From: Adenanthera pavonina
Taxonomy: Eukaryota > Streptophyta > Magnoliopsida > Fabales > Fabaceae
Assembly: GCA_026686845.1 (NCBI GenBank)
Contig: JAIVEN010000015.1
Span: 387,001 to 451,000, forward strand
Direction of reading: 5' to 3'
Length of the DNA: 64,000 nucleotides
Part shown: one piece after another, positions 46,421 through 59,300 of the stretch
Layout: each line of letters begins with the position of its first letter
How positions within the stretch are numbered: the first letter of the stretch is position 1
The notes under the pieces: generated by a model
The model's input: only the letters and a program-made list of their open reading frames with translations
Told to the model about the DNA's origin: nothing
The model's database searches: none
Position numbers and translations under genes: made by a program

Positions 46421-48540
46421 TTCAGACATGTTGTGCTAGTGTATACAAAATATGCATTGCATAGAATTTCTTTTTTTTTTTTAATAAAAATTATGATACT
46501 GTTCATGACTTACGAATAACGTTTCTTGCTATATATCATATTATATATTAGATGTGTTTTCTTATGCATGGTATGGAATTAGAATAACAAGTTACACTGT
46601 TCATGACATTTGAATAATATATAACTTGGTATATGTTTTATATTATATTCATATGTTGATTTAAGGATGAGAGTCAAATTGTATTACCGAAACCTCCAAA
46701 TCAACAATTAAACATCGTGAAATTCTAATGTATCGTTTGGTCCTTGTGTCCAATCAGATTTAGTAACACAAGTTAATGCGAGTAATTTGAGGGGAGCCGT
46801 TTCCATGCGTGTGCCAACGTGGCACAATTTCAGCCACTCTCCTCTATTTTTTTTCATTTGTATAATCATATTAAGTATAATAATGTAATGAATCACTACC
46901 ACTTTTTTTTTTTGGAAAATTGTAATTTTATGAGTGAAATATTTATATTTTTATGGTCTAAAAAATTTTAACTTGAACCTAAAAAATTACAACTGAGATA
47001 TAAAAATATCTGATAAATATTTAAAAAATTTCATATAAACTCAAAATTTTCAAATTCAAAATTTCGGATATGAAATTTCATTCATAATGAAAGTTTTGGT
47101 ATCTTTATTGGACATTTTCAAGTATCAGTTAAAATCTTTTAGGTTCAATTTGAAGTTTTTCAAATCATGAAAACATAAATACTTTCCCTGGCTACCATGA
47201 AATTTCAATTTTTCCTTTTTTATATATTTTTCATCATATTTTTGGCTGAATATATTTTTCATCACATAAACTTTATTTAGCATTTGACAATGACGCTTCT
47301 TAAAATGAGATGTATATAAAATGACAAGTGGCTAGATATGCATAACCATAACTTTGGTTGCTTTCAACAAAATAAGATAAGGAAATATATACTTATCATC
47401 ATAAGAGAACCACGCAGTTTCTTTCATTTAGGTGATCAAGTCTTTTCTCATTTTCTCTTCTTTCGTTTAGGTGATCAAGTCTTCTTTTCATCAAGTCTTC
47501 AAATCCATAAATGCTTTGTTTATTGAGACCCTCCAGTCAATATTGTGAACTTTCAAATTTGTCATATTAATGAGCTTAGAAATATGATTGCGCGCAAGAA
47601 CCAAACAACGCGTAAAAATTGAAGTTTTAATGTCTCATTTAGAAGATAAGTTACGTCTTCTATTCCAAGAGATATTTTTAAGTATATTTTGTTTTTAAAT
47701 AGTATAAGAAATAAATAATTTTTATCTAATAAATTAATACGTTTTTTTAATTTTACTTTTAATTAAAATAGACTTATTATTATGAAACATGAGTTAAAGA
47801 AAAATTGAATGAGAATATTAAATGAGGGCATTTGTGAAAAAAAATTTCTTTATGACATATTGTAATACTCAATGATATGGAAGAATGATTGCTCAAGAAA
47901 TTTGAAAAAAAGAAAAAGAAAATAGTCGAAAGAGTTTATGAATCCTTCATAACAGCAGTAGTATATTTAAATTAAGCAATTGAGTGACTAAATCCCTTTA
48001 ATATTCATATGCTAAAAAATAAACTGCTAAAAAACTTTATTTTGTACAAATTTCATTGGACAACTTTTATATATAAAATTTTAAAATATTGAGTTATCAA
48101 GCCTAAAATTAAAAGGACCAGTTTGCAATGGGGCCCTCCATTGTGGACTTCTGTTTTCTGAACTGTGGACTTGTATGAAGGGTTCCACACATATTATCAT
48201 TAAGAGAGAGAAAATCAGTCTGAATATTTGAGAAAAAAAAAAAGTAAACTGATTAATTTGCTTATTTTCCAAAGATGCGATCTGAATTTCATAAACTAAA
48301 TTCAGGATTATTTTGTTATAAAATATGCACAATTTAAATTAAATCAAATATTTCAGAAATTTATTATAAAAAAAAATTTCTAGAAACTGCAGTCTCATCT
48401 TTTATACTTGATTTACTCTCTTGATCCTTACTATGTGAGGCGAACTCTCAAAAGTAGCCAAGACAACGTATCTAATTAAGGAATGACTTGTATTGTTTAG
48501 TTGAATCACTCTCAATTTTCATGTCGACATAATAAAACAT
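46420..48540. other. Duplicated cluster flank between the ACO fragment and ACO-E
   Basis: No gene is recognised. The region matches parts of 35640-37155 (after ACO-D) and of 1430-2480 (before ACO-A). Confidence 0.5.
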
Positions 48541-48699
48541 CAGAAGAATGATCTTTTATTGACAAATTAAATTTGGCCACTCAAATTCACTCACTATAGC
48601 AAGAATGTGCCGTAGTAGAAAATTAAGTCCTATGGATTTTCTTTTCCTTCTGCGTGTATTATTTCTTATTTCCTTCCCAAATAAATAATAATTTCCTCC

Positions 48700-49963
48700 T
48701 TAAGCTATTGCTGTTGTGGAGTTCACTGTTTTCATGGCATCAAGCCTTGGCTGCTTAGCCTGAAACTTGAGTGTAGCATAGATCTTCATGTAATCTTCAA
48801 ACACAAATTTTGGATACATCTGGTTCGTTTCTTCTTCCTTTGCTTCCATCAATGGTGGCGCTGGATATATAACAGCATCACTTCCTGGATTGTAGAATGA
48901 AGCTACAGACATCCTAGTCCCATCAGTTTGTGCAATCACACGATGCTCCACACTCTTATACTTCCCATTTGTAATCACCTGTTCAAGAAATTCTCTATCA
49001 GATATGTCTTAAGGGAAAAAAAAACTATAAAGGATCAAAGTTATTATGTAACTCGTGTTTTCTTCAATCGTGGAGTCCAAGAATGTTTTACGTTCAATAC
49101 CTCAAGTTGGTCACCAAGGTTGATGACGATGGAGTGGCGCATTGGAGGCACATCAATCCACTGGCCATCTTTGAGAAGCTGGAGGCCACTGACCTTGTCG
49201 TCTTGGAAGAGAAGAATGATACCACCGGCATCAGTATGGGCACGAAGACCCTTTACGTGTCTTGGGTTTGGGCAAGGAGGGTAGTTTGCGACCTTTGTGC
49301 CAAAAGTTGGTCCTCTTGATCCATGAAACGCCTTCTTGAGGTAGCCCTTCTCTAATCCAAGATTCTCACAAAGCAAGTCTAGCAGTTCCTCTGCAAGTTT
49401 CTGTATTTTTTCTGCAAATTCCTTCATTACCTTCCTGCATATTGAAATCAAGTAGTTCAGAATATGTACTTTTGAATGTATGCATATTGGACATTCGAGA
49501 TGAAATTTAGATGATGTGATGGCTTAAATTTCAGTAAGAAACATCTCTAACCTGTACTCTTCAGTGAGATCGGGAATTTCAGACATGTTTGAGTCAGGTA
49601 GGTGTCGTAAGAAGAAGGTACTTTCCCAGTCCATGTCCTTAACTTCAGCTTGAACCCCCTCTAGGGCTTTGCTGGCCACCAACTCCTTGAACCTTCTCTC
49701 CATGCATTCCTTATAATGCTCCTTTGTTAACCTCTCCACAGTGTCCAAAAGTTCATGGTCTATCCCATGGTTCACCAGCTGCATGCATTCATGATGAATT
49801 TTATTCACTAATTGTCCCCAAATTAATAAAATAATAAAAAATATGCAAAGATAAATACCTCAAAAAATCCCCAATTCTCACAAGAGTCATTAATTTTCTC
49901 CATGGTAGCCTTCCTTTCTTCACCATTAAGCTTCTCCATGTTGATTACTGGGAAGTTCTCCAT
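48700..49963 (-). CDS. ACO: 1-aminocyclopropane-1-carboxylate oxidase, copy E
   Basis: The exons are 49963-49859, 49778-49552, 49434-49101 and 48978-48700 (TAA), with introns of 80, 117 and 122 bp. The product is 314 residues. H177, D179 (LRAHTDAGG), H234, R244, S246 and K158 are all present. It is the most conventional member of the second subfamily and close to copy C over coding and flanking sequence. Its intron 1 is also similar to that of copy D, both containing TTAATTTGGGGACAATTA-like sequence. A minor difference is Ser in INDSCENWGFFE where copies A, B and D have Ala. A conserved minus-strand AATAAA lies at 48555-48560. Confidence 0.96.
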
Positions 49964-50049
49964 TTCAAAACACTCAAGCTCTCCCTTTCTTTAGTTTCTG
50001 AGTAATCTTTGTTACTTTCTATGTGTGTATTTCCATTCAGAGTGTGTGG

Positions 50050-50058
50050 TATTTATAG
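50050..50058 (-). promoter_or_regulatory. TATA box of ACO-E
   Basis: The minus strand reads CTATAAATACC, about 88 bp before the ATG, as in copies A, B and C. Confidence 0.75.
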
Positions 50059-50099
50059 GAGTTCAAGGACGAGGAAACTATAGCAAACGAAACATTAAC

Positions 50100-51829
50100 C
50101 ATGTTTTGATCATTAGGTTAATTTGATTTGATAGTCTGCGGGACATGAACGCTTGCATAGGCTGACCGTTGAAAAGATTATTTTGCTAATTTGGTGTCTG
50201 CTTCAACGTTCCATGCGTTTCGTTGTAATTAATGTCATTACTGTGATGGTTTTTTTGTTTGCGTTTGGGATTTCTTGGAAGGTGGCACAAGTTAAAGTGG
50301 TCTAAATTGTCTGTACTAATTCGTCAAAGGGTCTTGTCGAAGAAAAAAAATCATGAATACATTCAAATGATCAAGCTTTACCTTACACAACGATGAAAAT
50401 AAAAATTAACACATTCAGAAGAAAAATTAGCCTAAGCAAATTACGCCAACATCACACCCCCAAATAAAAATTGATGATATTTTGTACATTTTGTAAATGC
50501 TTTTTGAACTCTAACTCATTATTTAAATTTTTTCTATAAAAAATTAATGGTATTTTTCATGTCACTTTCAAAAAAACTTTAATTATGACAGCGAAGTTTA
50601 ATTTTATCATTCTGAATTAAAATTTTAAATTAAATTAATGATGCAAGTTCTGATAAACTGAAATTTTACTGAGAAGGGAAAAGAAAAAAAGTGAAGAAAT
50701 ACGAAAACCATATAAAGAAATCTCATGTATCTCTTGATTTTTCAAACAAATCTTAATTGCATAATGAGTCAGAAAATCCTGCTCGTTGAGGTCATTTCAT
50801 CAGTACTTGTCGTAAAAAATTGTCAAATTAACACAAAAATTCAAACGTTCATTATGGCTGGCTTCAACTTTTTTATTTCTTTCTTTTATTTATTATCAAC
50901 TGAGGTTTGTTTAAGTAAACGAAATTAACACCCCTGAACTTTTTTTTCCCTCAATACCCATTAACTAAGATATCGAATTTAAGTTTTGTAAATAGAAAAA
51001 AAATCACATTTAAAGAACTATATCTATTTGGACTACAGTACTCAAATCTAATTTAATAATACTAGATACCATATAAACATAACATGAAAACCTTTTTTTT
51101 TTTAAGAATTAACTAGTGGTCACGAATGTTCATAATCAAATTGCATAAAAAAATGAGGCAAATAAATTATTTTAACTTTAGAACGGTATCTATTGTAAGT
51201 TTTTTAACCAATACAATTCAATCTTCGTAATTGAACTAAATTTTCCCTATTTATCTCAGATTTTGTTGCAATTATATAACATGTAAATATTGCTGGCTAA
51301 TTAAGACGTTAGATATCAGTAAAACTCATATTCTTCTAGGTGGAGGTTTGTTGGGAGAGATTTGTATGATTTTGTTTTTCTCATATTTTCACGTAATTTC
51401 ATAAAATTCCTACATATTTAAACACTTTGAACAGTATTAACTATCATTTTAGAGTTTTAATTATTTTTATAAAATATTTATAACTTTAGTACACAAGAAT
51501 AAACATGTTGAACATAAGTTTCTGAAGTTTTCTCTTTAATTCAACTTCCTTTTATTGAATTGTTTTTTTCTTTTCTTTTTTTGGGTTTGTTCATGCACCT
51601 GTATGTACAATTGATATAAGAAACGTGTTTGGCAAAGAAATTGAAATTCTCAAGATCCTGATTGAGTAATGCAACAGATTGTATTTTATGGTTTTTAAAT
51701 AATAGAATGAAAGTACAATTTTCTCTGTTCACATAGTAGTTTGCACGTTAAACTAGGTATACGTATAACTCATTTAACCTACTGTAGTAATAAATTCATG
51801 CACAGCAAAAGAAGCAAACAGGAATTGAA
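50100..51829. other. Upstream of ACO-E, then AT-rich DNA
   Basis: The part up to about 50340 matches the upstream region of ACO-C (30330-30660). Beyond that I see no gene or element. Confidence 0.45.
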
Positions 51830-52172
51830 GGGCATGTTTAGAGCAGTTTTTAAAAACAGAAAAATAAAAAAACTTGTTTGGTAAACCTATTTTTTATAAA
51901 TTATTTTGAAAAATAGAAAAATAAAATAACAGAAAACTTAGAACATCTTTAAGGTATTTTATAGTTTTTGTTCTGAAAAATAAAAGAAAAGACGAAAAAC
52001 ACCCACCTCATTAATGGTAAAATTATAAATTTTGAATAATTCATCTATCACTCACTAGTTATGATTTTGAGAACAACTATTTAAACAAATTTTTTTGTTT
52101 TCTTATTTTCAAAACTTATTCTCAAAAATAGTTTTGAGAATAAGAAAACAGAAAATACTATCAAACAGACCC
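51830..52172. mobile_element. Candidate hAT-like MITE
   Basis: The left end GGGCATGTTTAGAGCAGTTT is the imperfect inverse of the right end (CTATCAAACAGACCC). The inner AAAACAGAAAA runs also mirror. The element is 343 bp and non-coding, with termini similar to those at 62548-62907. The target duplication is not clear. Confidence 0.5.
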
Positions 52173-52975
52173 GAAGACTTTAGAAATGCGTTTATCTTGT
52201 TTTCCATGATAGACATGGGCCCACTAACAAGCCCAGTAAAGAGGACAATCCATCAGACCGAACCCAATTTATGAGGAAAGGAAAGAACCACCCTCAGCCC
52301 ACTAGGCCCAAGAAGGGAAAAGTAAACGACAAACCTCCATGAATATCAAAACCTCCGTACCGTCGTATCTGTGTATTGTTGTAATAATTCAATTTAATTT
52401 AATCTCTCTCAAAACTTTACAGTTTTGTCCTTATGCTCTTTCGACTTTTCCATTCGTTTTAAGCAATTTGAATCCTTTCCGAGTTTTTTTTTTTTGGATG
52501 GTTAATCCTTTCTAAGTTACTCCATGAGTCCCGGCCCCATGAAATGTGAGTAAGGTTTTATATAAATTAAGGGGAATTATATTTTGAGAGTAACATAATA
52601 AATTTATTATAAAATATAACATATTATTACTTTTTGTTTAATTTTATTATTCAATATTTCAGATTTTGACATTTTTTATCAGCTAAAAATATTTTTTATA
52701 ATTAATTCTGTCAATTCAGTTTCTAACTATAATTTTCTCTATAAATTATATGCACATACAAACACGTAGAAATATATAATTTATAGGGTAGGACACTATG
52801 CATGATCATGTACGCATGACATATATATGGCATTTTGATTGTTGAGAGAATATGTAAATATAAATATGGAAGATATTTATTTGGCAGGTTAATTTAGCTA
52901 ACTTGCTAAAAGTTGATCTTTCTACTTGAGTTAATTTGATAACGGTGGAGCTAGACAACTAGCCAACTTGATGCC
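52173..52975. other. Intergenic DNA
   Basis: A GC-richer stretch with GGCCCACTA/GGCCCAAG motifs lies at 52210-52380. Nothing can be assigned. Confidence 0.35.
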
Positions 52976-52979
52976 TACA

Positions 52980-53560
52980 ACTCAGTATATAAAAAAGTGG
53001 TCAGACTACCCAGTTTGATTGATTAGTTTGGGAACAGATGCCAAGTCCAGTTTGAATAAAGAAGGGAATCAGAAAATTTCAGAACCAGTAAAAATTTGTC
53101 GGAAACTGATCAAATCGACTGTGAACCGATGCACATAGGTAATGAATTAGCTGGGAACCTATTGAAATGGTTAGAATTTTTTAATTTTTTTAAAAATTAA
53201 TTTTTATAATAAAATAATATTATTTTTAGTATTAGATAGCAATATTTTTTATAGAAACATTTTCCTTATTATAATATTATATAAGGATTATTATGATATA
53301 TAATTATTAATAATGATAAATTTACTGAAAAAATAATATGAAAATAGAATAATAGATGACTATTTTGAGTTTAAAATATGATTATGGATAAAAATCAACT
53401 TATTTAGATTATTAATAATAATAAATTTACTTAATTTTATTATTATCGATTTAATTAAGGTTGAATCATTAAACCTTAAATCACTGTCTTAACCAATTTA
53501 ATGACTGATCTGGTTTTTAATACCTTGCTACAACTAGTTCTTCTAGATGATCAAGTTGGT
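52980..53560. mobile_element. Second copy of the repeat found in terpene synthase intron 4
   Basis: The core at 53210-53420 matches 40145-40340 (ATTATATAAG ... ATAATTATTAATAAT ... AATAATATGAAAATA). The outer parts are diverged but keep CTGGT/GACCAG-type motifs at both ends. Confidence 0.55.
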
Positions 53561-54269
53561 CAATGAACTAAATCAATTGTAAAAATGAAAGCAACCTAAT
53601 TACTAGTGTGCCTTACGTAACTAACAAGTTGCATTTGCCTCCACATAATTACAAAAGAATTTTGGATTCCCATTACAATGATGTATATTATTCTACCTCT
53701 ATTCCTTAACATAACAGACAAAAAAATAAAATCACATAGATCATAAAAATAATTAAAATCATTAAATTTGTAAAAAATGCACAATAGTTTAAAAAAAATA
53801 CCATTATTTAATGTTAATGACTTTTATATCGTATAATTAATAACAATGAATTGTATTAACTTAATTAGAAACATGTTTAAAAAAAAATTAAATACACTAA
53901 ATAACTTCTATTTGTCACTTATATTTTGAAATAAAAAAAAATTCTCATAATCTCCTTTATATTAAAGGCCGGTGATAGTTCTTTTAATTGCTATACTCAA
54001 ACCACTTCATCACAACTATTCATTATCCTATTATTTATACCTTTGTGTGTATACATATGAAATGCACCTTATTGCTGGTTATTTAGTGATTGGACTAATT
54101 GGATGGGGGAAGAAAAAGCATGGCATAAGACCTTTATTTATAGAAATTTTTGTCTTCAAATATTTAGATATCTCTCTTACTAGTATAAAATTAAAAAAAA
54201 CAATTCCCAATAAATTTACCGAGATAAGTATTTACAAAGAGTGATAGTTTCCTTTTTAAAAAAGGGAAT
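53561..54269. other. AT-rich intergenic DNA
   Basis: I see no gene or element before the MULE. Confidence 0.4.
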
Positions 54270-54442
54270 AAAAAATAAAGAAAAAATCACTGTTAAATCT
54301 CAAAATCTTAAAATAATTATTATTAACTCCTACATCCCTAAAATACTACAATGAAGTCCCATTGGGACTTATTTGAAAAGAAAAATATGTTGAAGTTACT
54401 AATTTACCCTCCCTAATTTCAGTTTACAATACAATACCTCGT

Positions 54443-55145
54443 TCCATGATTTTTCAATTAATTTTGAAAAATTTTATACTGGTTCTCCAAGATTTTACAA
54501 CGATAACCTTAACAAGCATTTTCATGTCACCTACCATGTTTTATACCCTTTCTCGGATTTTTTACACTGAGTGGCTAATACTTTTACATTCGTCTTCCAG
54601 GATTTTATACAGTTATGAAAATGAATTATTTTACACTCATCAAGGATTAGACAGGAGCCACATGCACAAGTATAGAATTTATGTGTGAGCTCCAGTTTTT
54701 TGTATCCTAACTCCATGATTTTCCAGTTAATTGTGAAGGATTTTATATTGGTTCTTCATGATTTTACACTAACAACCTTAACGAGCATTTTCATATCACT
54801 TGCCACGTTTTATACCCTTTCTCGGATTTTTTACCTTTAGTGGCTAATATTTTTACACTCATCTTCGAGGATTTTATACTGTTATGAACATGAATTATTT
54901 TACATCTATAAAGGGATTAGACAAAAACTATATGCACAAGTATGTAATTTATGTGTTAGCTCCAGTTTTTTAACCCTCGCTCCATGATTTTCCAGTTAAT
55001 TGTGAAGGATTTTATACTGGTTCTCCATGATTTTACAAAGACAACTTTAACGAGCATTTTCATGTCACCTGTCACGTTTTATACCCCTTCTTGGATTTTT
55101 TACACTGAGTGGCTAATACTTTTACACTTGTCTTCCAGGATTTTG
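54443..55145. repeat. 269-bp tandem repeat, 2.6 copies, inside the MULE
   Basis: Units start at 54443, 54712 and 54981 with TCCATGATTTT, giving a constant period of 269 bp. The third unit stops at about 55145. The units are AT-rich and share TTTTATACCC and GAGTGGCTAATA blocks. Open frames inside repeat with the unit and have no known domain. Confidence 0.85.
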
Positions 55146-55444
55146 TACTTATATGAATATGACACTATAAAATGTTGACATTGCATATTTTGTATATCTA
55201 ACATTGATATCACTCTACTTGTAAATACACTTGCATATTTATTCATGAGTCCCCTGTTCCAACTACACATACCAACTATACAATATATATAAAAAGATTC
55301 TTGTGCCAACACAAAATAACCCATTACCAATACTAGCTGCATATACAAAAATAATAATAATAATAAAGCCCTGGGAGCAAAGTAGTTACACATGCCCACA
55401 ATAGATATTCACCAAATCCAAGTTGATGTAATACCCAATTAGAA

Positions 55445-56740
55445 CAATATCAACTTGGATTTGGATTTCTACATGACTTTCGATTATAACCAGCTTGTTG
55501 ACGGTGAGTACAGTGATAAGACTTCTTGTTTTGCAACTGAAATTCAACTCTATTTTTGCGTGGTCTACTAGAAGGACAAGATGTCGTAGGTGGTAGCAAA
55601 AATGTTTGGGTCAAATAATTTGTAAATGTTAAGGCATTCAAGTTTGGCATGTCGTGGGTCTCAATAGGACACATGGTACCACTGTAAATTTTCTCTTGTA
55701 AACTAAGGAAGTAGCATTTATGCACAAAATTATACACATTGCCATGAACTTTTCTAACAGATACACAAGTATGTGGACAAGGAATTCCAATCGTTTGTCA
55801 AGCTTTGCATGTGCATTCCCATGATACTAGGTTTACAACTAAATTCACAGAACTAGCTCGCACTAATAGCTCGTTTTCTCCATAATACTTAGCTAGCAGA
55901 ATTTATGCCCTCAAAACATTCTTTTGTAGTTTTTCCTCCACATCTAGACCAACTCCATTTCTCCATTAACTCATTGGTTGTTTGCATGCAACAAACTTTT
56001 TTATTAACTTGTCTCTATGCTCATTGATCAACAAAAAAACATGGTGTCTCCTCTCATTAAGTATCCATGAATTATATGATTCAGCCAAATTAGTTGTTAT
56101 ATTATCCCATCGCATGAATAGGAATCATGTCAATGCCCACCTATCAATATCTCCATCATTTTCAAACCATCTTACCAAAGCTGAAGAGAATGTCTTCAAA
56201 TTTCCCATGGCTCTTCGAAAATCACATTCAGGTCGTGCATAGCCAATGGCATCAAGTAGCTTCAATGCGTTTTCCTTAGCATTCATTTCCATTCCTTTGC
56301 AGACTTTGTTGACCTCCAACCTAAAATTCTCTTTGACATAACTATAACAGTATGCATGTCTTTCCTCCCTAAAGATTTCTCTACTAACACCAACAATGAC
56401 ATTATTTCTATTAGAAACTACAGTTATTTCAGAACCAATAATTTCTATAATGTTGTGAAAAAACCATTTTCAATCATCAAGTGTTTCCCCCCAAATATAG
56501 CATAGGCCACCGGGAACAAGTTATTGTCTGCCTCATAAGTTGAAGCTACCAACAACGTTCCTTTACAAGGACCTTTGAGATGGCATCCATCCACATAGAG
56601 TATACGCTTGGCACTAAGCAAGAACTCTTTCTCACAACACCCATATGCAATGAATAATCTTACGAATTTCTTGTTATCGCCTGTTATCCATTTCGCTATA
56701 GTGCTTGGGTCTGTTTCGGTCAATCTATTGCATAATCAAG
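55445..56740 (-). pseudogene. MuDR-type MULE transposase, decayed
   Basis: The minus-strand exon from about 56738 (after GCAATAG) carries the DDE-region start KRILYVDGCHLKGPCKGTLL and ADNNLFPVAYAI, which includes the first catalytic Asp. A frameshift follows near 56460. The next frame gives FHNIIEIIGSEITVVSNR, then EVNKVCKG ... CDFRRAMGNLK. Beyond it is a SWIM-type zinc segment (CTCKA, then GIPCPHTC near 55790) with TGA in place of its Trp. A C-terminal zinc knuckle relic (YNRKSCRNPNPS) ends near 55450. The N-terminal DNA-binding part was not found. The element cannot move on its own. Confidence 0.75.
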
Positions 56741-57659
56741 GAATTAGATAATATGACTGCTCTGGAATAATAGTCAAATAAAGTGAAATATATTAAAATT
56801 TCAATACTTATATTCAAATCATTCTCAAATAATAGCCAATTACGATTTCCAATTATAATTCCATTATTTACTACTATAGTTTCCAAGTTTTAACACTCAA
56901 ACTTTTTTCACAATTCTTAAATGATATTCTGCTATTTACTACCACAGTTTCTACTTTTTTAACACTCGAACTCCTTCTAGAATTCTCAACTGATATTCTA
57001 CCATTTAATGATAATTTTTTCACAATTTAACAATAACTTTCCAATTTGTCACATCATGTAGTGCTATGAAACATTAAATATGTAGACCATGAATTCACAA
57101 TTGAACATTCGAACAATGTTGGATAATAATATTGCCCAAACATGTTCAATACCCATTATCGAAACTCTTTTTCCACTATCAATAGCTTTACCTATTATTT
57201 AATACAAAATACCCCAACACCCAATATCATTTTCTAACGTTATTGATAGAAAAGCAACCATTTTTGCATCATGGTCACAAAGAGATAGTGAGAGAAAGAA
57301 TAGTTAGTTTAGAGTAAAAGAGTGATAAGGTAAAGTATGAAGATAGCTCAAACTTACACATTTACCTCACTGAAGTTGAGAGAATATAGATGAATGCTTT
57401 AATCTCTGTTCTCTACTTCCATGCTAAAATCGGAAAACTCGGAGGGAAGAGGGAAAAAATGACTTGTTTCTGTGTTTTCTAAATGACCCCATCACTACTT
57501 TATGTCAACTTAGTAAAGGGCATTTAAGTAACTTCATCATAATTTCCTTTTAAATAAGTCCCAATGGGACTTTATTGTATTATTTTAGGGATGTGAGAGT
57601 TGATAATAATTATTTTAAGATTTTAAGATTTAATAGTAATTTTCCAAAAAATAAAAGGA

Positions 57660-59300
57660 GCCAAATGTACGGAGTTTCTCTCTGTCTAAATCCTTTATCC
57701 TTTCCAGGTGACATGGTATTGTCTCATAATTTTATTCAATTTCCTAGTGTGTTTATCTTTAACTTTTGATATGTTTGCTAAATTAATGTCTTTTCTTATT
57801 TCATTTTCAAACCTTAAAAGAAGTCTCGTTCTTAGAATTTAGTACCCCTTAAGTGTGTGTGTGTATATATATAGCTATGAATTTAAACCTTGTAAATAAA
57901 AAAAAAAAATCACATGGGTTGAATTACTTTAATTTAGATTCAATAATGCTCAAATATATAATATTGAAGGTGTCATCATCATCATTATAAACTTTCATTT
58001 ATTTGTTTTTCTCTGGATCGACATGCAGATAGTGCAGATAAATCTTGTGGGTTTCTTAACCTTGAATGGCCACTTAGGAATATGTCCGTGGCAAGTGGAA
58101 AAGGATTCTTACGCTCATAATGTTTATAATACTGTGAGATTGTTAGTTAACTCGTTTAGTCAGAATGTTTATTTATCAACTAGCTCTTTCATAAACATCC
58201 CACTTGTTATAAGCTCATGGACTAATATGAATTTCTTAATCTTAACATTGGGCTAACCCTCCGTTTGGTATTTTTACAGGAAAAAATATTCTTTTTCCGT
58301 GACGTGAAAATATAAAATATAAAAAATATATGTATATATTATACTTTTTATTATCATTACTTAATAGTTATTATTTCTTGTTTCTTTTTCTTAATCAGAG
58401 ACATATATAAAAAAAATATTCTCTTACAATGATATCTAGGTCAATAAGAAATTTCATATCATACTCCAAAATCAACCTAAACACTTACACCAAGGAACCA
58501 ATATGCTTTAATTGAGAAAAGAAAATCTGACCACCCAATCAAGAACACGTTTCATAAAAAAAGCTTAGACCCAATTTACTAAATAAAGGGGACTTTGAAA
58601 TTCCTTTTTTTTTTTAAAAAAAAGAAAAGAAAGGACCAGTGTTATTAAAGATCAAAACAATAAGGCTACTGCTGAAGGAAATTACCCAGATTCTATCTAT
58701 TAAGGACTTTCACAGCTCTTTTTGAATTATTTAATTATTGTAGATGACATCAATTTCCCCTCGTTTTCTTTTTTAAGGAAAAGGAATCCAGAACTAAAGT
58801 GTTAAGAGGTTGAATTTGCTCAAAAAACTCATCATGGCTTAAACCAACTAACAATCTTACATAGTTTCCCTGGCTTCAGATGAAAACAATTAAGCTAAAT
58901 TAAATCAGGGAGCCTTTCAACTTAAAGACGGTTTCAACCTAGCATTGATTAATCATATAACACCTCTAGGTAAACTAAAGAAAACACGCCATATGCATAA
59001 CTGAGGGAAGCACTGAGATATGCACAAGCCATGCTCTTTCACCATACTATAACAAAATAAAACATCATACCAAACTCTTTTGAGAGGCAAACAAGCGTAC
59101 ACAAACATACACGCCATTCAACCCAATGTCAAACATCAACCATAATCATTTATTCATAAACCTGAAAACAAATACTACTTCTAACAAGAACTGAACTTCC
59201 AAATCGTACATAATTTTCCGCACTATCTAAAAGGTAAGAGACAAGAAGCTTTCTGCACTTAGCCCAGCAACCCCCACGAAGCCATATATAATAGAGCAAG
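57660..59300. other. AT-rich intergenic DNA
   Basis: No gene, array or clear element is recognised. Confidence 0.4.

Larger units (their letters stand above)
54280..57645 (-). mobile_element. Mutator-like element (MULE) with long inverted repeats
   Basis: Terminal inverted repeats of about 115 bp are clear. The left arm (54280-54395) contains CTTAAAATAATTATTATTAA, CATCCCTAAAATA and AGTCCCATTGGGACTTATTT, and the right arm (about 57530-57645) is its inverse. The 10-bp string AAAAAATAAA flanks both ends (54270-54279 and 57646-57655), consistent with the 9-10 bp Mutator target duplication. A decayed transposase lies inside on the minus strand, and a 269-bp tandem repeat fills the left part. Confidence 0.85.

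Noticed and set aside
54446..55399. Open frames inside the 269-bp tandem repeat and just beyond it as genes
   Set aside because: The frames repeat with the unit, carry no domain and lie within a transposon.
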